Assembly: GCA_963277665.1 (NCBI GenBank)
Contig: OY728122.1
Coordinates: forward strand, 2,129,736,024 to 2,129,800,023
DNA length: 64,000 bases
From: Viscum album
Taxonomy: Eukaryota > Streptophyta > Magnoliopsida > Santalales > Viscaceae
Direction of reading: 5' to 3'
The translations under genes and the position numbers were made by a program. Positions 40,953 through 54,352 of this stretch are shown in pieces. Position 1 is the first letter of the stretch; each line of letters opens with the position of its first letter. A model generated the notes under the pieces. It saw nothing but the letters and a program-made list of their open reading frames with translations, ran no database searches and had not been told where the DNA came from.

Positions 40953-41853
40953 AATATTTTCATCCATATATGTCCTCCTGCCCCCTCAAGCTCCCCTAGA
41001 ACTGAATTTTGAAGGGATTTTGTTTGGAAAACCAACACAGATCATCTAGAAATTAGATTTGCACCATCTTTCATTCTTCTATTTAGAATTCCATACCACT
41101 TTCATGAGGTTTTATTTTTTTGGTAGATGGGGTTTCTTCCCTAGTGTTTAATATTTTCTATTTTGATTTGATCACAAGGATTAGGTCACATTTAATATTT
41201 ATTGTGTTGTGCATGAGGTGTTATTGAGGATTCACGCCAATTTATGGCATTTTTGTCATAATGATATGTGGTTCCATGTGTAAACATTATTTGGTGAATT
41301 TATTTTTCATTAATGTTTAATTATCATGTTCCTTATTAATTTTGTGTTGTGTGAATGGGGTTTTCCAAAATATTAAGTGCGTGTTTGATTTTAAGGTGGA
41401 ACTTTTATATGAAATTGGGTGTTTTTCATGTAAAAACTCTTGTTGTGTCACTTGGTGTGATTTTATAAATTATGAATAGGGTTTACAAAATTATATTTGG
41501 GATGAAAATAATATTTTGGTATAATTTATTTGTGCGTTTTATTTTAAAAGTGGTCTTTATGTGAATTTTTTGGTGGAAAAGTCTCATGGTGTTCTTGAAA
41601 GTTATTTTATAAATTTTCTTTCTTTATTATTTAATTGTACAAGCATTGATAACCATTTTTAAGGAATAGTGTTGTTTTCATGTGGTTTTATAATTTAATT
41701 CATATTCCCAAGTAGTGAACTATGATATGTGAAACTTTTTTGAGCACAAATGGGAATCTTCAGTATCATGGTTGGCGCACTACGTCTAGTATTCTAGTGA
41801 TTCTAATATTGCTTCATCCGGGTTTCACTTAGTGGGATTGATGATGAAAACAC

Positions 41854-41871
41854 TATATATATATATATATT
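41854..41871. repeat. (TA)n microsatellite
   Basis: A run of nine TA units within the left gypsy LTR; the right LTR lacks it at the matching position near 47.43 kb. Confidence 0.8.
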
Positions 41872-41920
41872 TAATATGATTTGAGACCAATATAACATTG
41901 GGTATTGGTATTTTCTATTG

Positions 41921-43470
41921 GCTTATGCCCAAGAATGTTGTTGGTCGTTTTTCATATACCACATTTCACCAAGATATTAGGTACCTAAGGTTCTGCTACT
42001 ATATTGTTCCAAAGGGAAGTTCCTATTATTAGTGATCACTATCTATATTTTAATTACCAATTTCATATGGTAGGGTTTCAAAGGAAATTTTTATAATAGG
42101 CGTTCTCTCCTTAAAATTGTTTTCTTTAAAAAAATTAATTTAAAGATATTTTTCTTAAAATTGTTACTAGAATTTTCTTTTATGTTAAATCTTTAATTTT
42201 ATTACCTTATAATGTTTAGATAATTTATTCTTTTCTTTAGTGGAAATATACAAGGATTAGGCTCAGACTCTACTTACATTGTTGGTTGTATGAGGACTTG
42301 GTAATGTTTGATGCAAGTAAGGGAAATGATTTTGGTGATGGCAGATCAGGTTGCTAGATATTTCCATGGTATGTTGTTGTGGAGATGGATTTATGGTGAT
42401 ACACCCTTGGAATATGGTGGTTTCTTAGATAAACATGATGTTTAATTTTTTAATAACCCTTTTTGGTGTTGGTTTAAACTACGTATCTCAGTCCTGAAAC
42501 ATTATTTAAGGATTCATTGGGTGAATTTTCAGATTAGGTTTATTAAAATTTTCAACTTCTTTTATACTTATAAATTAGGGAAAATATTCCCCATGCTTTT
42601 TCAATGAAACTCGGGGACTTGTTTCAACCCAATAAAATTGAGAATGCCCTTCGACCCATGCCATGGACCAGTTTCAGCCCTCAGTGGTCTGAATGGGCAC
42701 CCGACGATTTTTGGGGCATGGCCCGAATTGCATTATTAATGCCCACAGGCTGGAACAGGTGACCAAGTATAATAGAAAATTCTTAAGAATGATTTACATG
42801 AATTTATATGCAAAAAACCATCGGAATGAAATTTAATAAAGAAAATAAGAAATTTTTTCCAAAAAATCTTTAAATAATTTTTCCAAATTGAGAAACATTT
42901 ATTAAACCACCAACCAAATCAGTTAAAACAAAAAGGAGTATCATGTTTATCTCAAAAACCACAACATGGTAAGGGGGCATCCCCCTGAATCCACCTCCAC
43001 AACCCCACACCAAGAAAACAACTAGCAACCAGATCTTTCATCAACAATTCATGTCCCTTACCTGCCTCAAATATTACCAAGACTACTTACACCCAATGAT
43101 ATAATTTGGGTGTGAGACAATGTCTAGTAAGATTCCCCCAAATAAACAATTTCCTATACAAAAAAATAATAGGGAAATAACATTCATGATTTTACACAAA
43201 TAAAATTCTGGTAAAAAGTTTATGAAAAAAATGGTAAATAAAAAATAATTTAAAAGAAACGAATTTTATTGAGAGAACGATAGTTCAAAAAATATATAAC
43301 TAAACACTAATATATGTCAATGGTATGTAAAATATATCCATTGATCACTAATCATGGGAACTACCCCAAGGCACTAGCAAGTAGTGGCACCATAGGTTCC
43401 ACGAATCTAAGTGAAATGTGGTCTAAGAAACATGAACAAAAGCTTTCACATTTACAATCCACTAGAAAAC
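41921..43470. repeat. quasi-palindrome of LTR sequence
   Basis: Two inverted arms of about 760 bp meet near 42691. The plus arm 41921-42690 is the distal LTR half. The minus arm 42692-43470 is the same LTR half read backward. For example AGGTTGCTAGATATTT...GTGGAGATGGATT (42348-42392) pairs with GGTTGCTAG...GTGGAGGTGGATT (complement of 42988-43034), and TTCCTATTATTAGTGATCA (about 42.02 kb) pairs with TTCCCATGATTAGTGATCA (complement, about 43.35 kb). Matching blocks lie at equal distances from the centre. The arms have diverged, so the palindrome is old. Confidence 0.75.
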
Positions 43471-44025
43471 AGAAATAACATAACTATAATGATATTTTTG
43501 GGGACAACATAAACCCCCTCTTCTAAAATCAAATGTCCTGAAACATTAACTCCTTGATCTAGAAGGGTCACTTTGAAATATTGTCTTATAGTCGGTGTCC
43601 CCTCAGAGTTCCCAAAATGATCATCAGGTGATACTCTTCCTCCTCCATAGATCCAAAATAAACTGGGATTTCATCCACAAAAACTATAACAATATAACCA
43701 AGATAACAGTTAATCTCTCTATTGATGAGAGCTATAAAATCTTTTGAAGCATTGGTCAACCGAAAATACATTCCCAAATACTCAATGTGGCCATACCTGC
43801 TTCAAAAATTCGTCATCATGTTTTCCAGCTTTCTCACTCTGACATGTTGATAAAAATAACTCAAATCTATCATGGAAAACCACTTTCCCCTCCTTCGTTG
43901 ATAAAAAAAAGTTATCGATTCGATTAAAAGGGTTTTTATTATTAATAGTGAACTTATTCTGATTTTGTTAATCAATACACAATCAAAAAAATCCATCGGC
44001 CATGGCTGTGAATAAAACATGTGTT
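43470..44025 (-). pseudogene. Ty3/gypsy RT fingers and palm, inverted
   Basis: Minus-strand fragments, from 44020 down, read as the RT fingers (DFFDCVLINKI, for the CIDYRELNK block), the KWFSMIDLSYFYQHVRV strand (KVFSKIDLRSGYHQIRI block), FRLTNASKDFIALINRE (FGLTNAPATFMDLMNR block) and the active site VIVFVDEIPVYF (VVFVDDILVYS, second Asp now Glu). After a frameshift comes GHLILEEGVYVVPKN (GHVVSEEGVSVDPKK block). Open pieces are 43802-44020 and 43586-43777. At 43470 the sequence passes directly into inverted LTR, and at about 44025 it abuts the plus-strand thumb of the same kind of RT. Stops, a frameshift and the Asp-to-Glu change make it inactive. Confidence 0.85.
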
Positions 44026-44027
44026 TT

Positions 44028-46195
44028 CTTGGCCTGGATGGGTTTTATAGACAGTTTTTCAGTACTTGTCTCATCTTTCCTCGTCTAGGAACACACTCAC
44101 TCCTAATGGGGTTACATTTGTGTGATTCCTAGTGTGTTCGTCATCCTTTTATGAGCTGAACAGTAGTTCACTACTACACTTGTACTGATCTTTCCATATT
44201 TTGGGAAGGGATATGTGGATTAGTAAAATGCTTCATGTTTGGGTCTTAGGTGTGTTCTTATACAGGGTGATCATTTGGTGGTGTATGGCTCCCGCAAACT
44301 CCAACAACAAGAAATTAATTACCTAAACCATGGATTGGAATTCGCAGTAGTTATGAATTCTCTGAAGGTTTAACACCATTATTTTTTTATGGAGATATAT
44401 TTGGTATATTATGACCATAATAGTTTATCCTACATTTTATCTTAGATGGACTTGAACTTGAGTAAATGTTGTTAGATTGGGTATTTGTATGGATTCAACT
44501 AGTATATTATCTATACTCGGGGCAAGGGTAATGTGTTGGATGACTACATAAGTAGAAAATGGTTAGTTCATGCTTTAGAGATGTTTATTAATGACTGGAC
44601 TCTGATAGGGATCTTTTCCAAGATGCATTTGGAGACCATAGAGCACATTGAGGTTGTGTTTTTTGCGATCATTCAGTTTACAACTTTTTATATATAGTTG
44701 ATTCAGCAGGAACAGACCAACGATGAGTTTTGTTAGTTCTATATGAAGTTTCTTCATGTTGGGGAGACATCTTCTTATTGTTCTTCATCTCTCTAGAGAG
44801 TATGTTGATTTAAGATAAGTTCAGAGGTGTCGTTGTCTTTGAAAAAGTTGGTGGTGTAGGATATCAACAAATCTCATTGGTATGTTCATCCCGGGGAGAC
44901 AAAGATGTTTTTCTGTGTTCTTTTGATGTTTTATTGGCCATTAAGGTGGTGGGACATAGCTAATTTTCTTTGGATGTTTAATACATGTTAGCAGGTAAAG
45001 GAAGTTTATCCAAGTCCCTCAATATTTCTTCAACTTTTACCCATTCCTACATGGATGTTGGATGAGGTTTCTCAGGATTTTATTGTTGGAAAGCCTCATA
45101 AACCATTGAGAATGAATACCATCATGTTGGAAATTTATCATTTTACCAAATGATCACATTTTATTCATATTAAAGATACATTTAAAGTGAATGAGTTGGC
45201 CGACTATATATTCGGGAGGTGATAAGGCTTTATGGGGTCTCATCAACATTTGTTTCTGATAGAGATCCCAATTTTACCTATCGATTTTGGGAATTACTTT
45301 ATAATGAATTGGGTTCATATATTAAGATGAATATAGAATACCGTTCATAAAAGGAAGGTCAGTTAGAGATGGTAAATCAGATTTTGGGGGACATTCTTTG
45401 GTATTGTGTTTTAAATTTCAGAGGATCGTGTGATAGCCATCTTGGATTAGACAATTTTTCTTACAACAAAAATTACCAATCTTCAATTCGAATTCCTCTG
45501 TTTGAAGATATTTATGGTTGGCCATTTCTTCCTCCTATATGATTGGATGAGGTGGTCTAGACATCAGTTTTGGTAATAATCATTGTATAGGAGACATCTG
45601 ATAAATCCTAGTTGATAAGATTTCATTTGTTGGAAGCTAAGAGTTACCACTAATCTTATGCTAATCTGAGGCGTCATGATCATAATATTTGCATGAGTGA
45701 TTGGGTATTTTTGAAGGGGGACCCTCTCTTGGGTCACTATCATTTGGGGAATCAGGGAAAGATAACACCGAGGTATGTTTTCCCTTTTGAAATCATAGAG
45801 CAGATTGTCATGGTAGCATATAAGTAATCATTTCCTTATTAATAAACATCTATGCATTATGTGTTTCGATTCCACAACTGATTAAATATAACCTGGACCA
45901 ATACCATGATCTAAATTTGGTGGAGTTGTAGATATATCTCAATTTACTAGTGTTTGAATGAAAGGTTCAGATAGTGGATTTGCAAGAGATGTTACTTCAT
46001 GGGAAGCCTATTCAAATATTCCATTTCCATTTGTATCATGGGAATGATATGCATGAAACATGGGACTAGAATGCGTTGGTTGAGAAGGAGTATGTGTTCA
46101 TGTTTTTGGATCAAGCATCAAGTTTACTTTCCACGTGTGGAATTTTTTCATAGTGAGGATAATTATCACATCTTTTTAATTATTTTCAGGTAATT
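44028..46195 (+). pseudogene. Ty3/gypsy pol: RT thumb, RNase H, integrase
   Basis: Frame-broken but collinear pol remains. From 44028, LGLDGFYRQF matches the RT connection block (FLGLAGYYRRF). VYGSRKLQQQEINYLNHGLE (about 44290) matches the RNase H core YASRQLK..E.NYPTHDLE, and GKGNVLDDYISRK (about 44523) is its end. Integrase follows: a zinc-region relic VHPGETK (about 44890), LPIPTWMLDEVSQDFIVGKP (about 45040), SHFIHIKDTFKVNELADY, VSDRDPNFTYRFW (second catalytic Asp), and GQLEMVNQILGD (region of the catalytic Glu). The tail GKITPRYVFPFEI (about 45.76 kb) and GNDMHETWD (about 46.04 kb) match the post-integrase and chromodomain-side sequence of plant chromoviruses. Multiple stops mean no product. 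The plus LTR copy begins immediately after. Confidence 0.88.
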
Positions 46196-46199
46196 TTTC

Positions 46200-48250
46200 T
46201 TTTATTTCTGGTCTATATTTTCCCGTTATTTTTCATTTGGAAATTTGTAAAAAAAATGTTGGTTTTGTGTGGAATGACCATGGATCACAATTGGCACATA
46301 GTTAGTAGTACATATGTTCCCATTCATAGTAATCATGCAATAGGATAAAGAACATACCACATGGCCACTGCACAACCCTACACCCCAACATAGGTGTCCA
46401 TGTAATTGGATAGACCTCACACATAGTAATAGTATGATTTATTAAACTGTGTGGGAAAATCCTTCACATAGTCCCATTCATTAAAAAAATTATTTTCCAT
46501 TATTATATCTAGAATTAAACCTAGCCTTCCCCTTTTCTCCCCCATTTTTGATTTTTAGCCATAGAAGGCCTCCAAGTTCCACCAAGATCCCTTGGCTCCA
46601 ATTTTTTATAGGGGTTTTGATTATAGAAACATCAAGAATCATTAATTATGTGGATTTCCCATTCATTCTTCATTATCATTTGTGTTTAATCCCTCTTTCA
46701 TGTGGTTCTATTTTTCTATCATCTAGGGTTTTATTCCTAGTGTTTAATCATGGGTTTTTGGGTTAAATCTCTTGGATTAGGGATTTTCTCTTTCTTATTG
46801 TGTGGTTGGAGATTTGAACCAATTTTTTTGGTATTTGACATCAATGATTGGTAGTTACATGTTTAAACATGATTCAATAAAATAATTTTAATTGAATTTT
46901 TATTTTATCATGTTCCTTAGAATGTGGTTTTCAAAAGGATTAAGTGTCAATTTGATTTTAAACTATCACTTTGACATGGAATTGGGTGTTTTTCATGTGA
47001 AAAATATTATTTATTCACATGTGATGAATATATAAATATTTTTATTGATTAATTATATTATGGAAGGGATACAGATCATATGTTGGTATGACTTTTATGT
47101 GTGGTTGATTTTAATATTTGTATTTGGGTGAATTTTTTGGTTGAAAAGGTATGTCATTTTTTGGAAATTTATTTTATAAATTATATAAATGGTTTATTAA
47201 ATTGTATAATTTGTGAGAACCATTTTGGGAATGTTTTTTGTGTGAATATGGTTTTAAAATAGAATTTAGATTTCCACATGGTTATATGTGATATGTAAAA
47301 CTTGTTTGAGCACAAAAATGAATGACGGTGTTTTTAGGTGGGTGGACTAGGACTAGTATGATACTATTTCAAAAGTGGCTATGGACCTGTTTCACTTAGT
47401 GGGATTGAATTTGAAAAAACAAAATATACATGAAATATGATTTGAGACCACTATAACATTGGATATTTCCCCTCTCTAGTGGCTTTTCCACATGAATGAT
47501 ATTGGCCATTGTTCTTATACCACATTTCACTGATATATGAGTCCCCACAGTCCCAATTATAATAAATTCATAGATGTTTTCCCATGAATAGTACTCATTA
47601 TAAATATTGTAAATTCCATCATGATATGGTAGTTCTTTGTTATAAATTTTTAGAAGAGGTGTGATCACTTTTAAATTGTTTTCAATAAAATTGATTTTCA
47701 TTTAATGTTGTTCTTCTTAAAATTGTTACTAGCATTTACTTGTTGTAAAACATTTCACATTATTTACCATATAATGATTAGTAAATGGAATCCTTTCTTG
47801 GGTGGCATCCAACTGGAATAGGATCACACACTACTTATACCATTGGTTATATGTATACATAGTGATGTTTGATAGGGTTAACAGAATGGAATTTTGTGAC
47901 GGTGGATCATGTTTCTTGTTGATTTCAAAGTGTTTTTTATGTAGGTGGTTCAATGTAGATATCCCCTTTCTATGTAATGGTTATTTAGGTAATCATTATG
48001 GAACTTTTTTTTAACCCTTTTGGGTATTGGATTAATCCATGAATTTAAATTCAAAAAATATTGTTTACGAATTGTATGGTTGAATTTTCAGTTTCAGTTT
48101 ATTAACAATATATGGTTATTTTATGCTTATAAATTCAGGAAAATAATTCCCAAGTTTGGTTTATAATACCCGGGCACTTGTGTCAGCCCGTGGGGATCGA
48201 GAATGGCCTTCGGTCCATGACACAGACTAGTTCGGGTACTGGTTAAGTTG
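46200..48250 (+). mobile_element. Ty3/gypsy LTR (right copy)
   Basis: It directly follows the end of pol and repeats 40600-42690 in order, ending with CACTTGTGTCAGCCCGTGGG and GAGAATGGCCTTCGGTCCAT (48177-48222). Similarity to the left copy stops where that copy is truncated, so the true LTR may continue to about 48.4 kb or beyond. No target duplication could be assigned. Open frames inside it (46548-46766, 47396-47701, 47802-48014) are not conserved between LTR copies and are rejected as genes. Confidence 0.6.
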
Positions 48251-51200
48251 ATTATCCATTTAGGTTAGTTACATCCTCACTCAAGGGTTATTAATGACCT
48301 CAATGATGATTTTCACTACACTATTGCCTCCCCCGCTAAATGGGATGATTCATTGGTACCTCTTTAGTGCCTCATGTCACTCGAGACCACAAATTTTAAA
48401 TATATATTAATACTACTCCATATATTATTATTATAATTACCCATATTGTTTTATCTCTACATAATGGATTCCTTATTCATCATCAATATTATTGAAATTC
48501 ACTATGGATTCTTACATATTGATCTATCTCTTCTGTCATGATATTGGAAATGTCATCCCTCATTACTTTATTCCAAGAAATTTATTTTTTAATACTTTGG
48601 ATTGCAATATTTATTAATATTTTTCATTATAGTCTATCAAGACATCAAGTTTTTATTCACCATTGGGAATGATTTTATTTTATCAAGTTCTAAGTCATTT
48701 CATGTATTCAATTATTTTTTATTAAAACATTTGAAATGGTCTAGAATATTTCCTTTAAATTTTGGACCCCAAACCACAATGATGTGTGTATATTTACTGA
48801 AACCACATATACCATTTATAATAACATTAATGACTAATATATTCAGGAATGTGGATTATTAGTATTTTAAATTATATAATATATATTATTTTTAATCATA
48901 TAGTTTCACATCACATATTAATTGCATATAATGTTACAAATCCATCAATATGATTTTTTGGATTATGGATTGTTAGGAGTTTAACTATGGAAAATTGGAG
49001 CTCTTTTTGTTTGGGGTTTCTTATTCTTACTACTACATGTGTACTAACCACTGAAATAATTTATTTAGGAATGGACAAAGGATTTAAATTCATAAGGATT
49101 TATTCAATATTGATGATAATTGGAATAGTTGAAGTGTTATATTTTTTCTCACCATGGGATTAGATTCATGCTGATGATAGTGGATCATGGTTAGTGGATT
49201 ATCTTTGGTATAGAAAGGAGTACTAAATATAAATGTTAATGATGTTGTACCACATTCACATGAACATAAATTATATCTTTAAACTCATACTATAAGGATA
49301 AGGCCTATTAGGATGATTCGCTCCATGGGAAGACTATACAATTGGAATTTTAATAAGGTGATTTAGACCCCATGATACAGGAATTCATCCATGAATTGAT
49401 GTTCCAAAAAGAAACAATTATTTTACAATGCAGGATTTTTAAGAGGATTATATATGTCTATAATAATGTGAGAAGTATTTGGGAACCTAGTGATTTTATT
49501 GATTCCATATAAGGGGACTCTTTACCTAAAAGCATAAAATATTTTTCGTGATTAATAATGAAAATTTTGGCATATGAGATGGGTAATAGTAAATAGTGAC
49601 AAACATGAGGAATGAAACAGATTGGGTAAAAGAATAATCCCTACAATCAATATATAAAAAACATTATACTGGTTTGATTTCCTCTTGTTTAGATGATCTA
49701 TGTTTAAAATATCTAGCTTTATTAAATATAATATTAAAATATAATATTTTCTATAGAATTGTAATGATAAAATAATAATAAAGGGGTTATGGGAAATATA
49801 TTACTATGGAATATGAATTATTATAAAAGGAATATTTCATTAAATCGTAATTACTATTATCAAGGGGCCCTTACATCAATGTTACATTATTTTATGATAG
49901 TGTTTCAAACTATAAAAGTTCAAATTTAGATATGTTGTATGGATTGGTGTAATATGTGAGATAGGGGATAATGTCATAAAAACCCTTGTATTTATATATA
50001 CACATAAATGAAAAGATGGATGGAAAATTCTTTATTCTAGTCCCAATTTAATATTTAGATATGATCTTTGGAGTAACTATTTAATTAAAACTCATAAATA
50101 AGGGAGGTTATTAAATAAACACATGTGATTGTGTTTTTCTGAGTACTTCATGAAGGCATCATGAACCTAGAAGAGTATATAATGTTCTAGGAATGTGTGG
50201 ATTCACAATATGAGGTAATTATACATGAGTAAGCTATTTTTTTAATTCCTACATCAGTTGTAATATTTTCTCATGTCCATGTATCCAATATGTTCAAACA
50301 TATCATAAATGGTTCATAATTTTCCAACACACTCTACCCTTTTCATAGTTTAAAAATTGTTATCATTCCTTAATGTAATTATTTTTGGATTTTGAGTGTC
50401 ATTAATAACTATATGTTTTTGAAATAATAATATTATTTTTAGAAAACATAATCATATAATCTATTATGTGTAAAAATATCATATATTTATTTTTCTAAAT
50501 TAGGAATTATTTATTCTAAAATATAATATGAGAGTCATAATATGGTTTGATTAATGTTTAATAGTTGTTAAGAACCTTGTTTGTAAGAAAAGACTCACTG
50601 TATTTGTTTGACATTTATAGCGATGATATCTATATTTTTTATAGTCATATTTCATTGTCAAGTGTAATTAATGAGTAATTCATAAAATATAATCTATTTA
50701 GAAAATTCTCCATCAAATTAATTAACACTAATATACACAATTATTCTTATGAGGATCATCCCTAATAAAATGAAAATGGTGGATATTGTTATTATCTTGA
50801 AAAGTTACTCATGAATATTTTATGGAAAGATTAACATGATATGATCATTATTTTTACAATATATTATAAAATATGAAATCCTACAATTGATCCGGATATT
50901 TCAAAATACAACTATACACATTCTATATATCATAAAAAATATTATTTTTTAAAATATAATAAAAATTTTCCAATGGGAATATTATATAAATTCATCGATG
51001 GAAGAAAAATATAGGATTATATTTAAACAATATATGGCACTCAAGTAATAATTATGAAAAATATATATTTCACCTTTTGAATATACTTTTTATTAAATAT
51101 ACCAAAATCTTGAATGAAAAAAAATTACATACTAAAATAAATTATTTCAATCATTTCAAAATTAATAAAAAAGTATGTTTTCAAAGTATAATTTGATAAA

Positions 51201-54200
51201 ATTTAATCCCAATGGTATGACATGAAAATATTTTAATGCACCAAGATACTAAATAATACTAGAGTGCTCACCATACCATATCTACTATAAATTTAATGAA
51301 TTTTTTAAAATAAAATAATATTTGGTTTATAAAATTGTTATTATTATCATTCATAATGGAATTCAATGTTAAAATTTCAAAATGAAATCCTAAATTAGAA
51401 TGTATTTCTAATTAAAAATGATAGAAGAATTATGATATCATAAATTTTTATATTATTGATTAATTACATGTTACATTTACAAAAACTCAGAATGGGAAAT
51501 TATATTATACTACAATGTATCAATTTTAGTTATAAAATATTTTTTAGTCATATATATGTTATTTTCCAAAATATAATCCATATAATTGAAATTATACTAT
51601 GTTATGATTGATTAGTGAACAAAATATCAAATTAATTAATTTAATCCAATACATGAGAGATTTTACTCATGATATTTTCTAAAAAAATATTGATCTTAAA
51701 AGTTCATAATATAAAAAATTATTTATTAATGAAATTTACCCAATGATTTCATTTAATACAATATATATTAAAAAATATCTTTACATGGTGTATAAATAAC
51801 ATTCAAAGTTTTTTCATGTTATCACTTATAATATTATTCTATTGTTTTCTATTATTTAAAAAAATTAACTACATTTTTAGGAATCTAATCATTTATATTC
51901 TATATATTTATTATATTTTAAAAAAGTATAAAGGAATATATTAATTTTCAATAATCATTAACCACATCTATTTTTATTGAAAATGGTTTAAAAATTTAGG
52001 TCAATGTATTATAGATTTCGAATGAGTGAAAAAAGAATTATAAATTTTTTTACAGATCATGGAGAATAATAAAAATATTTTTTTCTATGGAGGGCCAAAT
52101 CCTAGGATAATCTTGGGAGACATTTCATTAACTCAGCTAAATTGGTTATTTTGGCCAGATATGAATTGAGAGATATTTTTATGGTTATGGTCTTCAATTT
52201 GAATAAACTATTAAACGAATATTTTAATTATTATATGTTATAAGAAAATACAATTCATTTATCTAAATCATTTTACACTCAGAAATATATTTTTTAAATA
52301 AAACATTATACCATCCACAATTAAAAAAAATCAATGATTAATTGAATATTCATTTCTATACTAAGAAAATGATCAGAGAATAATGATAAAAGGGATAGAT
52401 TATATTATCATATCATTGTATATAATAAATAATATGATGGAAATTGTACTAAAATTTGATGGGTATAGTAAAATCCAACACCATATATTATTTGTGAAAA
52501 ATATTATCATAATATTTTTCTCATCTGTTAAAGATGATGTGAACCCCTAAAAATCATTATCTTTCAACACACTATTTTTTTATTTTGTATATAATTATTA
52601 TGTTTGTTCATTATAAGCTATTGTGTGACCATGAGATAACCCGAAGTAAAATTTTGGATCATTATTTATAATAAAATGGTTATGATTCATTTAATGAAAA
52701 CATATAGAAATCATTAACGAATCATATGAACATAAATTGGTAGGAATAAATATGTGTCTACATTCATACAATCACCATTAATCCCTTTATAATTATATCC
52801 AGGTCCAAATCACAAAAAAGGATTCCAAGAATATTTTACCAATATGATTTGTTCACTATTCATAATAATATATGAATGTTTTGTGACTGATAAAATCCAA
52901 TAATATAGAAATGATATTAATTCATAAAATTATTATGATAAATTTAAATAAATACTATGGTTAAAAGGCATTATATCTATCATACTCTCTCTCAAAATAA
53001 TTTAGTGATTAACTAGTTGAAGTTCAAATTTATTAAGAAGCGTATGAATATCATTTTTTTATGTAAATATTTTTTTTCATTACAATGATTTTCTTCAACA
53101 TTGTGCTCTAAAAATTCATCATTGAAATTTAAATTCCTTTTATACAAACTGGCCACTTTTTAACATTATGATGATAATATATATTTTAAATATATTTAGA
53201 ATAGATTACTACGACATAGAGATAGTTAATTCTGTTGAAAAGGTATTAAAATGTTCAATATAATAATATTTAATTTGAATATGAATATGATTTTTCCTAA
53301 AATTATAACATAGGGTTTAATTATTTTAACCTCATAGAAAATGGTTCTGATCTACCCAATATTGGTTTGGGTTCTATTTTATAGAATCAAAAAAATATGT
53401 TTTCTAAATGATAGTTATTTTAATTCATTTTCCTATTATATCTCAATGAATGACTATACAAGAGTGATGAGTTCCCAAATTTTGTGTTATATATTAATGA
53501 AATTAAATTACAATTAGGAATTATATAAAAAGGACAGGTTGGTATAAGTCAAATTATTTTGTGACCAATTTGAATTTAAAAATATGGGTTGTGATTTATC
53601 AGGATACTATATTATTAATTTTTTGAAAAATCTTATGATCCTTATTCAATGATATAGAGAACCACATAAAATTTTATCCACTATGAGGACGTTCATTCGT
53701 ATTCTTCTAGACAAATTTTATGTAATGATTTATATAATTGTATATTAATTACAATTAAAATAAAAAATATAAAAACTGAATAAAATGTTATTGTTTATGG
53801 GGAAAGAATAATTTTACCCATGATTGAGAATTGGAGATAAGATACCTATAAAATATTTAAATTATATAATTATTCACTTTTATTTAATTCTACATTAAGT
53901 GTATTTTTTATTTCGATAATGATAAACATAATTTTAATAAGTTTTAGATTTTTTACACTAATTGTTCATAATGATAATAATATAAGCACAATGTAAAAAA
54001 AACTATTTTATATATTTAAATTTTTTAATGTTTATATTTAACATCCATGTATATAGAATTCATATTCATTTCTATAAAAATATACATATCACTCAAAATT
54101 TATTTTTTATGTGAAATATTGTAATATGATCCCATTATTAGACTCATGTAATCTCTATTTATATAATAATTTTGATTTGGTCTTTTGTAAAAGGAACAAA

Positions 54201-54352
54201 GTTTTTCAGAAAATGGAATATTAAAACTGACATACACTCAACAGTGTATTATATACCATATATAAATACAACCATAAAATGTTTATTAATTGGAATTAGG
54301 TAATGATTATGAAAAATTAATATTTTTATAACTATTATATCCATTGGATCAA
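48251..54352. other. A+T-rich region, nothing recognised
   Basis: About 6 kb with no transposon protein motif, no convincing terminal repeat and no ORF above about 90 codons. The first 150 bp may still be LTR. The region 48.9-50.2 kb is slightly G-richer and may be decayed internal sequence; 50.4-54.3 kb is nearly pure A+T-rich filler with frequent ATAT and poly-A/T runs. Confidence 0.4.

Larger units (their letters stand above)
40600..42690 (+). mobile_element. Ty3/gypsy LTR (left copy, truncated)
   Basis: It is collinear with 46200-48250 at a constant offset of about 5.58 kb. Shared blocks include CCCCTTTTCTCCCCC (40935 and 46531), TTTCACTTAGTGGGATTGA (41824 and about 47389), and GAGAATGCCCTTCG-type sequence (42640 and 48201). 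It is cut at about 42690, where an inverted partial copy of the same LTR begins. It includes an 11-C run (40942-40952) and a (TA)n run (41854-41871). The left edge is set by where similarity starts and is uncertain by about 50 bp. The open frame 40699-41049 is LTR sequence, not a gene. Confidence 0.65.

Noticed and set aside
40699..41049. 116-codon proline-rich ORF
   Set aside because: It lies wholly inside the left gypsy LTR, and the homologous stretch in the right LTR is not open. The proline-rich part comes from the C-rich leader.
48602..48862. 86-codon ORF after the right gypsy LTR
   Set aside because: Phe/Ile/Leu-rich chance frame without a domain or partner gene.
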